From assembly GCF_000312485.1 (NCBI RefSeq), contig NZ_HE997643.1:1688381-1752380 (forward strand): DNA of 64,000 nucleotides, written 5' to 3'. Position 1 is the first letter of the stretch; the number at the start of each line of letters is the position of its first letter. Below are positions 48,182-59,172 of the stretch, piece by piece. The DNA comes from Yersinia massiliensis CCUG 53443 (GTDB lineage: Bacteria > Pseudomonadota > Gammaproteobacteria > Enterobacterales > Enterobacteriaceae). Below the pieces are notes generated by a model that did not search any database, was not told the origin of the DNA, and was given only the letters and a program-made list of their open reading frames with translations. A program made the translations under genes and the position numbers.

Positions 48182-49516
48182 TTACTGAGCATTTTTAGCA
48201 GATGAATCGAGCGGGAATGGGTTTTTATGAGTACGGTTATAATTGAAGGTATAGAGAGCCGTGATAATCATTAGAGTAACGAATGACCACATCACCTGTT
48301 CGGCTCCTGAACCGACCACAGCCCAAATACAATAGATAAAAGCGATCAGTGTAATGCAGAGATATGTTCTTGATTGTGTTCCTAAATGACCATGACCAAC
48401 CAGCAGCAAAGCGGCGCAGGTATAAAGATAGGGAACCAACGTGAAAATAACCGAAACAGATGATACAAGGCCAAACTCTTTGGCGGCATTCGGTGAAATA
48501 CTGCAAATTTGGAAAATTGTCATCAGGACGCCGATGATCAATAATCCAGCAACAGGTGTCCCTGCCTTATTGACCTTACCGAAAATCGGCGGGAACAATT
48601 TATCATCAGCAGCGGCTTTAGCGGTTTGACCTGCCACTAATGTCCAACCACCCAGCGACCCTAAACACCCTAACGCCGCGCAGAGTGAAACAATTGCCCC
48701 CGCAGTGTCGCCCAAAGCCAGGCGAGCAGCATCACCAAAAGGCGATGCTGAAACACGCAACTGCGCATTGGGGATCATACCCATGATGACGGTGCTCGAA
48801 AGGACGTAGGACACGGCAGCAATCAACACGCCACCAATAGTGGCAATTGGCACGTTACGCTTTGGATTTTTCACGACACCAGCAGCCACCGAAGCCGTTT
48901 CTACCCCGATAAACGACCACAATGTCACGTTTAAGGTACTTTGAATCGCCCCTAACGACCCCAAACCGCTGACATTCCATGCTGCCATATAGGTTTCGCC
49001 TTTGAACCAAAACCAACCAAATAAAGCAACGCCTACAATCGGTATTAGTGCCAGTGACGTGGCGACCGCCTGCACGCGAGTAATCATTTTAGGCCCGATA
49101 ATATTAAGCCCAACAAATATCCATAGAATAACAATACAGGTAATCGTTAATACCATAGGCTCTTTCAATATTGGGAAGAAATAGCTGAGGTACCCCACGC
49201 CAATAACAACCATCGCAATATTGCCAATCCAACATGCTAGCCAGTAAAGAACGTTAGTTTGATAACCTAAAAATGGACCAAACGCACGCCGTGCATAAGC
49301 ATAAGATCCCCCAGGGCTATCATCTAGAGATGACATCTTGGCATAAACCATTGATAGTGCTAATGCGCCTATAATGGTGACCAGCCACCCCCATATTGCA
49401 ATCCCCCCCGTTGAGGCTAAATTTGCCGGTAACAAAAATACACCTGAGCCCATTATATTTCCTGCAACCATTAAGGTGACAGGAATAAGGCCCACTTTTT
49501 GATCATCTGTAGACAT
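48182..49516 (-). CDS. adiC: Arginine:agmatine antiporter
   Basis: A 444-residue APC-family transporter with 12 helices. It is highly similar to E. coli AdiC ([20 protein letters not shown], then [30 protein letters not shown]-like and [20 protein letters not shown]). The GSG in the first helix binds the substrate carboxylate. It exchanges extracellular arginine for cytoplasmic agmatine during acid stress. It starts the adiC-adiA unit. Confidence 0.93.
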   Translation of the reverse strand: MSTDDQKVGLIPVTLMVAGNIMGSGVFLLPANLASTGGIAIWGWLVTIIGALALSMVYAKMSSLDDSPGGSYAYARRAFGPFLGYQTNVLYWLACWIGNIAMVVIGVGYLSYFFPILKEPMVLTITCIVILWIFVGLNIIGPKMITRVQAVATSLALIPIVGVALFGWFWFKGETYMAAWNVSGLGSLGAIQSTLNVTLWSFIGVETASVAAGVVKNPKRNVPIATIGGVLIAAVSYVLSSTVIMGMIPNAQLRVSASPFGDAARLALGDTAGAIVSLCAALGCLGSLGGWTLVAGQTAKAAADDKLFPPIFGKVNKAGTPVAGLLIIGVLMTIFQICSISPNAAKEFGLVSSVSVIFTLVPYLYTCAALLLVGHGHLGTQSRTYLCITLIAFIYCIWAVVGSGAEQVMWSFVTLMIITALYTFNYNRTHKNPFPLDSSAKNAQ

Positions 49517-49756
49517 AGGTAATCCTTACAAACGTCTATAAAAGAATAAAAAATAATGATGAGTATTTCCCGCACCTATAAAGGTAGCTGATATAAGCTA
49601 TAAATAAAGCAACGTAAAGATATAAATAATTCTATTTTTTATTGAGGTATTTTTATTTAATCCAATAACATTAATTAATAAATTAAAAATATTGATAGTA
49701 ATTAAAATGAAAAATAATTATCCAATAGAATTATAAGTGCAATGTTAATATGTACT

Positions 49757-50557
49757 CTAAAGTGTTATTACCCCTGATGTAAAAGCAGTTGCTTGCATCT
49801 GCCGAATAGCGTCATAAGCTGACCACGGTATTTCGCTAAATGAATTGATCAATAACCTATCCTTGGCTGACCTAGCCTCTGGTGCCTCAACTGTGGCGCG
49901 AATAGCCTGCCGTAATCGGATAAGTTGCTCTTCAGATGTCAACAATGAGGTAATGAGAGGTAACCCTGGCACGGCCTGCGTTTGCGCTATTATCTTTAAA
50001 CCCGTTACGGCTGAGGGGTTCTCTCGTTGTAATAGCGCAAAGCTAACACAGTCTATCGCAGCGATATCGGCTTGATGTCGCCGAATCATTTCAATTGATT
50101 GGCTATGGCTCCCAGAAGCAAAACTTTGGGAAAAAAAGTGCCCATTGATAGCCAGCGGCGTAATTAATGCCCGCAGTGCATTGTAACCAGACTGCGAATC
50201 TATGCTGTTATAGGCCACTCGCCGATGGCGAAAATCAGCCAATTCCTGCCCAGCTTCATCGTCTCGCACCACAACTAAACTTCGATAATAGGCGCCTGAG
50301 CAATAAGGTGATTGATAGCTAAATACACCCACTAGCTGCACATGTTGCTGCAATAATGTTACCAGCGGGAAGCCACACGTCTGGCTCAAAAGCAATTTAG
50401 GGTCACGCCAGTGTTGCAGTAAATCTGAAGGCCAGACTAATTGTTCATCCGTTTTCGCGACACCATCACGGCGCAATTGGTACAGCAACTGTTGCCCAAA
50501 AGGCAGCACGTCCTGTGGTTGGACACCATACATAGGAAGCGAGATCAACATTGGCAC
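49757..50557 (-). CDS. PhnD-like periplasmic-binding-fold protein without signal peptide
   Basis: A 266-residue protein with the fold of phosphonate-binding PhnD proteins. The features are YSYQSPYCSGAYY-like residues near 80-92, SLVVVRDDEA, AYNSIDSQSGYNALR, FFSQSFASGSHSQSI and the DIAAIDCVSFALL sequence. No signal peptide is visible, so it may stay in the cytoplasm, unlike usual PhnD. It follows the osmoprotectant operon on the same strand with 51 bp between. A function beside that operon is plausible but unproven. Confidence 0.6.
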   Translation of the reverse strand: MPMLISLPMYGVQPQDVLPFGQQLLYQLRRDGVAKTDEQLVWPSDLLQHWRDPKLLLSQTCGFPLVTLLQQHVQLVGVFSYQSPYCSGAYYRSLVVVRDDEAGQELADFRHRRVAYNSIDSQSGYNALRALITPLAINGHFFSQSFASGSHSQSIEMIRRHQADIAAIDCVSFALLQRENPSAVTGLKIIAQTQAVPGLPLITSLLTSEEQLIRLRQAIRATVEAPEARSAKDRLLINSFSEIPWSAYDAIRQMQATAFTSGVITL

Positions 50558-50564
50558 TCTCTAC

Positions 50565-50599
50565 TTATCTGAATGAAAAAAATTATCTGAGTGATAAAA
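50565..50599 (-). repeat. 18-bp imperfect tandem repeat between yehW and the PhnD-like gene
   Basis: TTATCTGAATGAAAAAA and TTATCTGAGTGATAAAA lie 18 bp apart in the 51-bp gap. Unlike the stop-anchored repeats, it does not include a stop codon of the upstream gene. Confidence 0.5.
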
Positions 50600-50608
50600 A
50601 TAAGGCTG

Positions 50609-51439
50609 TCAGTTACGCGTTATTACAGAGAGCATTTGTAATTCTCGCCAACGTGATAATCGACGGCTCAAACGCGAAAGGATCATATCCGTAATAATCG
50701 CTAGCAATGCCACAACAACCGCACCCTGAATAACGTAGGCGGTATTAAAGCCACTCAAACCGATAATGATAGGAGACCCCAAGGTTTTCGTTCCAACCGT
50801 TGAGGCGATTGCGGCTGTTCCAATATTGATAATGACCGACGTTCGGATGCCCGCCACAATAACAGGTGCAGCCAGTGGTAATTCGACTCGCCACAAAATT
50901 TGCCGAGCACTCATGCCGACCCCTTGCGCGACTTCTCGGATATCTCTGGAAACAGACTCAATACCCGTGATGGTTCCCTGCAAGATAGGCAATAAACCAT
51001 AGAGTACTAAAGCAATAATGGCGGGTTTCTCGCTAAACCCCATCACGGGAACGGCAATGGCGAGAACAGCAACAGGGGGAAAAGTCTGCCCCATCGCGAC
51101 AACGGTTTCGACAACAGAACGAAACTCTTTCCCTGCGGGTCGTGTCACTGCAATACCCGCGCTGACACCGATTAACACGGCAATTATGCTTGAGATAAGC
51201 ACTAACAAGATGTGGGCAACGACCAGTGACCAAAATGTGTCTTGTACATAAATCGGTCTATCGAGTTCAGGGAATAAAGCGGCAAAAAAGCCGTGTAACG
51301 ACGTCATCCCAAAGACCAAGCACCCAAGCAAAAGTACTGCCCAGCACAGAGGGTCGGTTAGCCAACCCACGAACCTGGATATTTCGCGTTTAGAGGCAGA
51401 CTTTTTTATGTCGCTGACTTTAGTCGGTCCCAATTTCAC
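50609..51439 (-). CDS. yehW: Osmoprotectant ABC transporter permease (YehW/OsmW-like)
   Basis: A 276-residue inner-membrane permease of the OpuC type with about six helices. The EAA loop is [21 protein letters not shown]. It overlaps the ATPase gene by 4 nt. It is the last gene of the osmF-yehYXW operon, as in E. coli. Confidence 0.87.
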   Translation of the reverse strand: MKLGPTKVSDIKKSASKREISRFVGWLTDPLCWAVLLLGCLVFGMTSLHGFFAALFPELDRPIYVQDTFWSLVVAHILLVLISSIIAVLIGVSAGIAVTRPAGKEFRSVVETVVAMGQTFPPVAVLAIAVPVMGFSEKPAIIALVLYGLLPILQGTITGIESVSRDIREVAQGVGMSARQILWRVELPLAAPVIVAGIRTSVIINIGTAAIASTVGTKTLGSPIIIGLSGFNTAYVIQGAVVVALLAIITDMILSRLSRRLSRWRELQMLSVITRN

Positions 51440-52389
51440 AGCTTCTCCTTATCTGCCACCAAGTTATCAGCCACCAAATCGGCAAAATAAAGCACGCCCA
51501 ATGGCTGCCCATGCTCGTCAGCGACAGGCAATTTATCGGTCTGGCGTGACACAAACAGGGAGAGCGCTTCACGTAGGCTGGTTGTCCCCAATATCGGCTG
51601 GCCCATCAGGGTTTCACCGCGTCTGACCCGATGTTCAGCCCGCCCAAGCGATAACAACTTAATACCGAGATCGCTGCGGCCAAAAAAATCACGAACGAAA
51701 TCATTGGCGGGCTTCGTTAGCATTTCAAGCGGCGTTCCTTGTTGAACCACTCGTCCTTCATCCATCAAAACAATGCGATCAGCCAAGCTCAACGCTTCAT
51801 CAATATCATGGGTGACCAAAACGATAGTTCGACCGGATAGTTGATGGATGCGGGTTATTTCGAACTGTAGGGCGGAACGAGTCACTGGGTCTAGCGCCCC
51901 AAAAGGTTCGTCCATTAATAGCACTTCAGGATCAGCCGCCAAGGCTCGAGCAACACCGACACGCTGTTGCTGACCGCCAGAGAGTTGATGAGGATAGCGA
52001 TGAAGAAATTGTTCCGGATCCAACTGCAATAGCTCGAGTAATTCGGTAACACGGTGGCGGATACGGTCTTGTGGCCACTTCAGTAACTGGGGGACAGTCG
52101 CGATGTTACGCTCTACCGTCCAGTGCGGAAACAGACCTATTGACTGAATGGCATAGCCCATCCGCCGCCGGATATCTTCTGGTTTATAGCGACGAATCTC
52201 TTCACCGGCAAAATGGATTTCTCCTTCATCATGTTCAATCAACCGGTTAATCATTTTCAGCGTGGTCGACTTTCCGGAGCCTGAAGTTCCAATCAGTACG
52301 GTGAACTCGCCCTTCGCAATCTGCAACGTCAGGTTGTCTACCGCCCGCTTACCGGCAAAATATTTGCTTACCTGATGGAAATGAATCAT
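51436..52389 (-). CDS. yehX: Osmoprotectant ABC transporter ATPase (YehX/OsmV-like)
   Basis: A 317-residue ABC ATPase. Walker [10 protein letters not shown], signature [15 protein letters not shown] and Walker [13 protein letters not shown] are clear. The C-terminal region carries a CBS-like domain ([21 protein letters not shown]), which in OpuA-type ATPases senses ionic strength. Start and stop overlap the neighbouring permease genes by 4 nt each. Confidence 0.9.
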   Translation of the reverse strand: MIHFHQVSKYFAGKRAVDNLTLQIAKGEFTVLIGTSGSGKSTTLKMINRLIEHDEGEIHFAGEEIRRYKPEDIRRRMGYAIQSIGLFPHWTVERNIATVPQLLKWPQDRIRHRVTELLELLQLDPEQFLHRYPHQLSGGQQQRVGVARALAADPEVLLMDEPFGALDPVTRSALQFEITRIHQLSGRTIVLVTHDIDEALSLADRIVLMDEGRVVQQGTPLEMLTKPANDFVRDFFGRSDLGIKLLSLGRAEHRVRRGETLMGQPILGTTSLREALSLFVSRQTDKLPVADEHGQPLGVLYFADLVADNLVADKEKL

Positions 52390-53540
52390 CGATGTGAAGT
52401 ATCCATAAAAATAACAATGAATTTAAACAGTGAGTCAACCATGACCGCCATCACTATCACGGGGATAACGCCCAATAGCACTAAATCCAATGCGCTGCTG
52501 AGTAACCCTTGAAACATAATCGCACCTAAACCGCCCGCCCCAATCAGTGCCGCCACGACAGCAAGGCCCACCGTTTGCACAGCAATAATGCGAATGCCAG
52601 ATAAAATAAGTGGCATCGCGATAGGGACTTGTACCCGAAAAAAAAGCTGGCTACGGGTCATCCCCATCCCTTGAGCTGATTCAACCACACTGTCAGGGAC
52701 AGACTCTAGACCTGCGACCACACTGCGAACTAATGGCAAGAGCGCATAAAGCACCAGTGCGACAATAGCAGGAGCCAGACCAATGCCACTCACACCCTGT
52801 TCTGCCAGCCATGGGATAGCGGCAGCTAGCCCTGCTAGAGGTGCAATGAGCAAGCCAAACAGAGCGATAGAGGGAATGGTTTGAATAATATTCAACGTTG
52901 AAAAAATGGCACTTTGAAAGCGAACAGAGCGATAGCAGAGTAACCCCAAAGGAATGCCTATCAGTACGGCGGGGACTAGCGTAGCGAATAGAATCTGGAG
53001 GTGTTGCCATAGGGCATCATCAAACACATCTTGTCGATTAACGTACTCTTTCATTAAAGACAGTTGATCAAGTTGCCCCGTGGCTAACAAGACAACAACC
53101 GGCAATACCAACATGACATTCGCCAGACTCCGCCAAACGGGGTTAACAATGGCACGGGACAAACTATCGACCGCAATCAATAGGCCAAACCCGCTCATCA
53201 GCCAGAATCCACCGCCGAGTGAAGTGCGAGCAAGGCTCTCTTCCCCTCCCGTTAGTTGAAGAGCAGTACGTCCCGCCAGCAGCAATAGGCCAAATAACAG
53301 CATTTCAGCAACGAGAACCGTTGACCAATGCAGCAAAAGAGTTTGTTTAACGAAAGAGAAGGCGAACAGTATCACTATCGGAATTAACAACCACCACACT
53401 TGCCCCGTTAGCAACGACGTAAATGAAATTCCTTGCCCAGAAATCAACCGATTTGGAGCGTGACTGACAAAAGAAAGTCCTCCTCCTGACAGGACCAACA
53501 TCACCACCATTGTTAGCAGGACTCGGTTTTTAACAGCCAT
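52386..53540 (-). CDS. yehY: Osmoprotectant ABC transporter permease (YehY/OsmY-like)
   Basis: A 384-residue inner-membrane permease with an N-terminal extension of extra helices (about 1-150). The conserved BPD_transp domain follows at 190-380, with the EAA loop SAQGMGMTRSQLFFRVQVPIAMP. It pairs with YehW, both served by the YehX ATPase. The operon order matches E. coli yehZYXW. Confidence 0.88.
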   Translation of the reverse strand: MAVKNRVLLTMVVMLVLSGGGLSFVSHAPNRLISGQGISFTSLLTGQVWWLLIPIVILFAFSFVKQTLLLHWSTVLVAEMLLFGLLLLAGRTALQLTGGEESLARTSLGGGFWLMSGFGLLIAVDSLSRAIVNPVWRSLANVMLVLPVVVLLATGQLDQLSLMKEYVNRQDVFDDALWQHLQILFATLVPAVLIGIPLGLLCYRSVRFQSAIFSTLNIIQTIPSIALFGLLIAPLAGLAAAIPWLAEQGVSGIGLAPAIVALVLYALLPLVRSVVAGLESVPDSVVESAQGMGMTRSQLFFRVQVPIAMPLILSGIRIIAVQTVGLAVVAALIGAGGLGAIMFQGLLSSALDLVLLGVIPVIVMAVMVDSLFKFIVIFMDTSHR

Positions 53541-53648
53541 AAAAATCCATCTCCATGACAGGTAATCAGTATCGTCGAAAAGTATTACCTGTGTATTTAA
53601 TGGCGCTATCGCGTTGCTTGCGACAGCACCATCCCTTAATTTCCACCG

Positions 53649-54581
53649 TTATCCTTTAACGAACCCTTTTTCTTTCAGATAATTAGCAGCAACTTTTTTT
53701 GCATCTTGGCCTTCAACCGCAATACGAGCATTCAATTTTTGTAGCGTTGGCCCGTCAAGAGTGGCAAATACCGGATTGAGTAAAGCGGGTATTGTTGGAT
53801 GCGCTTTTAATGTAGCTTCGCGGATGATAGGGGTAGGTGCATAAATAGGTTGCACACCTTTGGTGTCTTCCAGTGTTTGTAAGCCCAAAGCCGCGACAGG
53901 GCCATCGGTGCCATAAGCCATGGCCGCATTCACACCAGAGGTTTGCTCGGCAGCGGCTTTAATCGTCACAGCCGTATCGCCGCCAGCCAATGAAAGCAGT
54001 TGGTCTTGGTTCAATTTAAAACTATAGGCTTGCTGGAAGGCAGGTAAAGCATCAGGGCGTTCGATAAATTCTGCCGAGGCTGCCAACTTAAATTTCCCAC
54101 CTGCATTAATCCATTTACCCAAATCTTCAAGCGTTTTCAAATTGTTTGCTTGGGCTAAATCTTGGCGCACGGCAATGGTCCAAGTGTTGTTCGCTGGTGC
54201 AGGCTGGAGCCAGACCAACTTATTTTTCTCGTAATCGAGCGCTTTGACTTTTTCGTATCCGGCTTTGCTATCTTTCCAAGCGGGATCGTTTTCATCAGAG
54301 AAGAAAAATGCACCATTGCCAGTGTATTCAGGGTAAATATCAACCTCACCCGCAGTGATAGCGCTGCGTACAACTTTAGTCGTGCCCAACTGTGATTTGT
54401 TAGTGGTTTTTATCCCATTAGCATCGAGAACCTGCACAATAATATTGCCCAATAATGAGCCTTCAGTATCAATTTTTGAACCGACACGGACCGTGTCCGC
54501 TGCCTGAGATACGCCACTAAATGCCGCTATCATCACTGCAAGCAGCGCAAAAATCCCGCTACGGGGTAGGGTCTTTGCCAT
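53649..54581 (-). CDS. osmF: Osmoprotectant-binding protein OsmF (YehZ)
   Basis: A 310-residue periplasmic binding protein with a 27-residue signal peptide (ending VSQA). It has the OpuAC-like start VRVGSKIDTEGSLLGNIIVQVL, a GEVDIYPEYTGNGA motif and a hydrophobic-aromatic ligand region. E. coli OsmF (YehZ) binds glycine betaine with low affinity. It is the first gene of the operon. A 350-bp AT-rich region upstream should hold a stress promoter. Confidence 0.9.
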   Translation of the reverse strand: MAKTLPRSGIFALLAVMIAAFSGVSQAADTVRVGSKIDTEGSLLGNIIVQVLDANGIKTTNKSQLGTTKVVRSAITAGEVDIYPEYTGNGAFFFSDENDPAWKDSKAGYEKVKALDYEKNKLVWLQPAPANNTWTIAVRQDLAQANNLKTLEDLGKWINAGGKFKLAASAEFIERPDALPAFQQAYSFKLNQDQLLSLAGGDTAVTIKAAAEQTSGVNAAMAYGTDGPVAALGLQTLEDTKGVQPIYAPTPIIREATLKAHPTIPALLNPVFATLDGPTLQKLNARIAVEGQDAKKVAANYLKEKGFVKG

Positions 54582-54932
54582 GTTTACCTCTATATGCTCA
54601 AGGGTGAGTAAAAATTGAATTGTTAGCGTCTATCGAATGTGGGTATCTACCCGATTTGAAGAGAACAGCCACCATTAACATGTCAGTAACCATAATAGAT
54701 TTAGTCTAAAACAAACCAAATAACCAATTGATATCAATTATATTATTCGTACAAGATGGGCTCACCACCACGAGCCAAAATACAAATAAAACTATAATTA
54801 TTAATTAGTTAAGCTGTAACTCATCATCATAAAGTTCATGTTAAGATGACACCAAACACTGTATATAACAACAGTTTATTTAAAATAAATAGCAAGATTG
54901 GGATAAGCATCGCAGTCAAAACAACTCATTGA
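54582..54932. other. 351-bp region upstream of osmF
   Basis: Very AT-rich between the osmF start and the end of the desaturase gene. It should contain the osmF promoter. No gene or hairpin is convincing. Confidence 0.5.
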
Positions 54933-56000
54933 TTAGCTGTTTTCAATTGAAGGCGAGCGGTGGGCACCACTTTCAATTCCTCTGGGCTGCTCTCGCTCTA
55001 TCGGCGCATTCTCTACGCTGGCGTAAAATGGATGTACTTGGATTTCCAACGCGGTAACCGCATAGTCTTCAAGCCACTGAGCATAGCCGTGAACAACAAA
55101 TTGCTCGCTGCGATGCTGGTATTCAATACGATTTTCGAGATAAATCTGTCTCAGCCCATACCAAGGCAAGGAGGGTAAATCATGGTGGACGAGATGGTAA
55201 TTGAGGTTGAGAAATAGCAGACGCCAAGGCCATGCAGCCTCATTCAATGTTGAGCGTGCGGCACTGTTTTTAACAGCGCGATGTTCAAAAAAAGACCTAA
55301 TTTTGGTTAAGCTTAGCGCGGGATAACTCACGACCAGAAGATAAAAAAGCGTCGAAATACCATAGCTTGCCATCCACTGAAACAAGCACAAAAGTAATGC
55401 TAAATGGATCACCCACATGATGATGGTTTGGCGATCACCTGAATAGCAGGCACGGCCAGCACTACGGATTGTGCCAATGATATCCAATGCAGGTCCGAGC
55501 ATTAATCTGCCAAGGAAAGTATTGTTAATCCGCACTATATGTTTGAAAAATGAAGAAAAATGATTCCACTGCGATGTTGAATAATAGTAACTCTCAGGAT
55601 CCTTTTCTGGATGAGTCAAATCGTCATCGCGGTGGTGCTGAATATGTGAATCACGATAGAGACCATAGGGATACCAGACAGCGAGAGGTAACGTCCCAAA
55701 GAGTTGATTAACGCGCCGCCAAGGCGTGGGATGCCCATGGATCAACTCATGTTGCAATGACATATACCATGCACTCAGCAAGATGAGTAGCACGCTCCCC
55801 ATCACCGTACCCAATTGTTGCCAATGAATCACGGTGCTAAACCACCCAGTGTAAATGACACCGATGAGTAACCAAGTCGGCAACTCCAATCGCCATACCC
55901 AAGAGCGCGATAATGTCAGTATTCGTGCCCGCTGTTGCTCACTCAGGTAGTGAGCAACGCTTGCAGAACGATAGTCAGATTGGTGGTCCACAGTTGGCAT
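54933..56000 (-). CDS. Membrane fatty-acid desaturase family protein
   Basis: A 355-residue inner-membrane protein. The three di-iron histidine boxes are present: HELIHGH, HIQHH and NYHLVHH. Four to five helices surround them. It should be an oxygen-dependent desaturase or hydroxylase acting on an acyl or sterol-like chain; the substrate is unknown. The 3' tail after HGYAQWLEDY is variable. An oxidoreductase gene lies 99 bp upstream on the same strand, but a link is not shown. Confidence 0.8.
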   Translation of the reverse strand: MPTVDHQSDYRSASVAHYLSEQQRARILTLSRSWVWRLELPTWLLIGVIYTGWFSTVIHWQQLGTVMGSVLLILLSAWYMSLQHELIHGHPTPWRRVNQLFGTLPLAVWYPYGLYRDSHIQHHRDDDLTHPEKDPESYYYSTSQWNHFSSFFKHIVRINNTFLGRLMLGPALDIIGTIRSAGRACYSGDRQTIIMWVIHLALLLCLFQWMASYGISTLFYLLVVSYPALSLTKIRSFFEHRAVKNSAARSTLNEAAWPWRLLFLNLNYHLVHHDLPSLPWYGLRQIYLENRIEYQHRSEQFVVHGYAQWLEDYAVTALEIQVHPFYASVENAPIEREQPRGIESGAHRSPSIENS

Positions 56001-56099
56001 ATTTTGAGCTCATACATGGCATAATGAGCGCCAGTATTCATTGAATTATGCCCATGGCTAACCAACTTAAAACACTTTCTATAGCTAAAAAATGTCTAT

Positions 56100-57221
56100 T
56101 TAAACTTCTCTCCAGCGCTTTTCGTGTGCTGAGACAGCAATAGCATCCAGTACTGTAGAGACTTTCCAACCCTCTTCAAAATCAGGCCACATACGATCCC
56201 CAGCGGCAATACCATTAATCAAATCGCGGATCTCGACCGTTTTTTGATCGTTAAAGCCAATCCCATGTCCTGCACTGACACAAAATGCCGCATAATCTGG
56301 ATGCTGTGGTCCAGTGAGTATTGTTTTGAACCCTTGCCTTGCTTGCGGATCATCATGGCGATAGAGCTGCAACTCGGCCATACGTTCTTGTGAGTAGCTG
56401 ATAGTCCCTTTGGTGCCAGTGACAACATAGGTCAGCCCCATTTTACGTCCACAAGCGATTCGTGAGGTCTCGATAGTCCCCATCGCGCCATTGGCGAAGC
56501 GTACCAACGCACTGGCTTGATCTTCATTTTCCACCGCTCTGCGTGATGATAGATTATTCGGATCGGGCCGCGCCTTTATGATGGTTTGCATATCACCCGA
56601 AACGCTCGTGATATCACCGACCAAATAGTGGGCCATATTAACAATGTGTGCCGCTAAATCGCCCAACGCCCCAAGTCCCGCCTGCGCTTTGGTGCAGTGC
56701 CAGTCTAAAGGTGTGAGGGGGTCAGCCAGATAATCTTCATTATGTGTACCGTAGAAATGCACTACCTCACCAATTTCACCGTTGGCAATAATCTCTTTGG
56801 CTAATTGGCTGGTCGGGTTTTTCATATAATTAAATCCCACCAGCGTTTTTATCCCTTTCGCATGGGCGGCATCGACCATTTCTTTGGCGTCTGAGGCATT
56901 TAGTGCCAGCGGCTTCTCAGAATAAACATGTTTGCCGTGACTGATCGCCGCCAACGCCATTTCTTTATGTAAGAAGTTAGGTGCGCAGATATCCACCACA
57001 TCGATATTTGGATCAGCCACGAGTTCGCGCCAATTAGCGGTAGAGCGGGAAAACCCAAATTCTGTGGCGCGCTGTTGAGCCAATTCAGGTGTGACCTCTG
57101 CTAGCATTTCCAATACTGGCAGCCCTTTTAATGGGAAAACAGTCGCAACCTGTGCGTAAGCAATGGCATGGCAGCGACCAATATACCCTGTACCAATGAG
57201 GCCAATTCGAACCTTTTGCAT
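56100..57221 (-). CDS. Gfo/Idh/MocA-family oxidoreductase
   Basis: A 373-residue NAD(P)-dependent dehydrogenase. The Rossmann motif GLIGTGYIGRCHA is at 8-20, the catalytic lysine motif is YSEKPLALN, and GxGxxGDLAAHIV marks the C-terminal domain. Substrates of the family are mostly sugars or inositols, and this one is not identified. A GGAGGAGATAG ribosome site precedes the ATG. It is divergent from sseA. Confidence 0.8.
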   Translation of the reverse strand: MQKVRIGLIGTGYIGRCHAIAYAQVATVFPLKGLPVLEMLAEVTPELAQQRATEFGFSRSTANWRELVADPNIDVVDICAPNFLHKEMALAAISHGKHVYSEKPLALNASDAKEMVDAAHAKGIKTLVGFNYMKNPTSQLAKEIIANGEIGEVVHFYGTHNEDYLADPLTPLDWHCTKAQAGLGALGDLAAHIVNMAHYLVGDITSVSGDMQTIIKARPDPNNLSSRRAVENEDQASALVRFANGAMGTIETSRIACGRKMGLTYVVTGTKGTISYSQERMAELQLYRHDDPQARQGFKTILTGPQHPDYAAFCVSAGHGIGFNDQKTVEIRDLINGIAAGDRMWPDFEEGWKVSTVLDAIAVSAHEKRWREV

Positions 57222-57611
57222 CCTATCTCCTCCAGCCTGTTTATAGATAATGGCCCTAATAAAGCGTTTTACTTGCCACTGTTTATACGAAATTTAAATT
57301 TCACCATCAAGATGGAAATGGAATAGAAAACTCATTTTGCGAAGTGCGACTAGATTTAATTTATCTCCCATGAAATTTGCATTAGGAAGGACTTAAACTC
57401 TGTACTCAGCTCGCAAAAACAGCCATTCAGTATGAATTAAAGGTCGAATAATTCGGTTAAAGGTATCGATGAAAATAAAATTCCAAAAAATGCGATAGGT
57501 TACGCATCACTGATAAGTCGGGGTTTCAATCACATAGTTTCGTTATATAGTGGGCAACACGCTGATGCGATCACACATTCGCCTCTTGATCATTTTGATA
57601 GGTAAACCGCT
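57222..57611. other. 390-bp divergent promoter region
   Basis: Lies between the divergent oxidoreductase gene and sseA and must hold both promoters. No specific site is recognisable. Confidence 0.5.
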
Positions 57612-58466
57612 ATGAACTCACCTTTTATGGTTACGCCGCAATGGCTGGCAGAACATAAGCACGATGCAAAGATCGCTATTCTGGATGCCAGAATGTCACC
57701 GCCAGGATTGGTACCTAAAAGGGATATTCAGGCTGAGTTTGAACAGGGGCATATTCCTGGCGCTGTTTACTTTGATATAGATGCCATAGCCGATCACAGC
57801 ACCAACTTGCCTCATATGGTGCCCTCCCCCCAACAGTTCAGTGAAATGGTCGGCCAGTTGGGGATCAGTGAGCAACATACTTTAGTTATTTACGATGATG
57901 GTAATCTCTTTTCCGCCCCACGAGTTTGGTGGACGTTCCGGATATTTGGTGCCAAAAACGTGCATATTCTGGCAGGCGGGATTAGCGGATGGCAGCAGGC
58001 AGGTTATGCATTAGAAAGCGGCCAGACTGCGCCTGCCCGCCAGACGTTCAATGCTCACTTTAATCACACCGCCGTCAAACACGTTGATGAGGTTGTCGCC
58101 GCACTTGGCGATAATGAGATACAGATTTTAGATGCTCGCCCTGCAGGACGGTATAAAGCGCAAGAACCCGAGCCTCGCCCCGGTTTACGCCTCGGGCGTA
58201 TTCCCGGCAGCATCAACATTCCTTGGGGTAGTATGGTCGAAAATGGCAATTTGAAATCGCCACAGGCACTCGCCGCTATTTTTGCCGATCAAGGAGTGGA
58301 TTTGACCAAGCCCATTATCACTAGCTGTGGCTCCGGCGTAACAGCCGCGGTGGTTGCGCTCGGTTTAGCGGCAGTGAATGCGTCATCCGTTTCACTTTAT
58401 GATGGCTCCTGGGCGGAATGGGGGGCATCGGACGCTCTACCAATTGATGATACCCATCTCCCGTAG
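57612..58466 (+). CDS. sseA: 3-mercaptopyruvate sulfurtransferase
   Basis: A 284-residue two-domain rhodanese. The C-terminal catalytic loop is CGSGVT with C239, the motif of 3-mercaptopyruvate sulfurtransferases. The N-terminal domain ends around GGISGWQQAG and lacks the cysteine. It transfers sulfur from 3-mercaptopyruvate to acceptors such as cyanide or thioredoxin. The stop lies 7 bp from the convergent urtE stop. Confidence 0.92.
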   Translation: MNSPFMVTPQWLAEHKHDAKIAILDARMSPPGLVPKRDIQAEFEQGHIPGAVYFDIDAIADHSTNLPHMVPSPQQFSEMVGQLGISEQHTLVIYDDGNLFSAPRVWWTFRIFGAKNVHILAGGISGWQQAGYALESGQTAPARQTFNAHFNHTAVKHVDEVVAALGDNEIQILDARPAGRYKAQEPEPRPGLRLGRIPGSINIPWGSMVENGNLKSPQALAAIFADQGVDLTKPIITSCGSGVTAAVVALGLAAVNASSVSLYDGSWAEWGASDALPIDDTHLP

Positions 58467-58473
58467 TCGTAGC

Positions 58474-59172
58474 TCAGATGGCGACCAATCCACGGACGCC
58501 ATCTCGCTCCATATCAACCCCACGCCCTCGCTGAACAATTTTGCCACGAGACATCACTAAATAGTTATCGGCCAGCTCTGCGGCAAAATCGTAAAATTGC
58601 TCAACCAACAAAATAGCAATATCACCTTGGGCTGCCAGTTTTTTTATCACGACACCGATCTCCTTGATAACTGAAGGCTGAATTCCCTCGGTAGGCTCAT
58701 CCAGAATCAATAATCGAGGCTGGCAAGCCAATGCACGACCAATCGCCAATTGTTGCTGTTGCCCACCGGATAAGTCCCCACCACGGCGATGCTGCATTTC
58801 TTGCAAGACAGGAAAGAGTTGGTAAATATTTTCCGGTACAGCCTTGCTCTGCGAGCTAGGGAAACGAGAAAGCCCGATTAAAATGTTTTCTTCTACCGTT
58901 AATCGAGGAAATATTTCTCGCCCCTGTGGTACATAAGCGATCCCGCCTTTTACCCGTTGATGCGGTGATTGATGGCTAATATTTTTACCTTCCCAAGTGA
59001 TGCTGCCATTTTTAAGGGGGACTAATCCCATCAGGCACTTGAGCAAGGTGGTTTTACCAACGCCATTGCGGCCCAATAAACACGTCACCTCTCCCACCTC
59101 GGCCTCAAATGATAAACTACGCAAGATATGACTACCGCCATAATATTGTTCAAGTTCATTTACTTGCAGCAT
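58474..59172 (-). CDS. urtE: Urea ABC transporter ATPase UrtE
   Basis: A 232-residue LivF-like ABC ATPase. Walker A is GRNGVGKTT, the signature is LSGGQQQQLAIGRAL and Walker B is LLILDEPTEGIQPS. GLxxGGSHILRSL matches UrtE. It is the last gene of the urtABCDE operon, 111 bp after urtD. Confidence 0.9.
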   Translation of the reverse strand: MLQVNELEQYYGGSHILRSLSFEAEVGEVTCLLGRNGVGKTTLLKCLMGLVPLKNGSITWEGKNISHQSPHQRVKGGIAYVPQGREIFPRLTVEENILIGLSRFPSSQSKAVPENIYQLFPVLQEMQHRRGGDLSGGQQQQLAIGRALACQPRLLILDEPTEGIQPSVIKEIGVVIKKLAAQGDIAILLVEQFYDFAAELADNYLVMSRGKIVQRGRGVDMERDGVRGLVAI

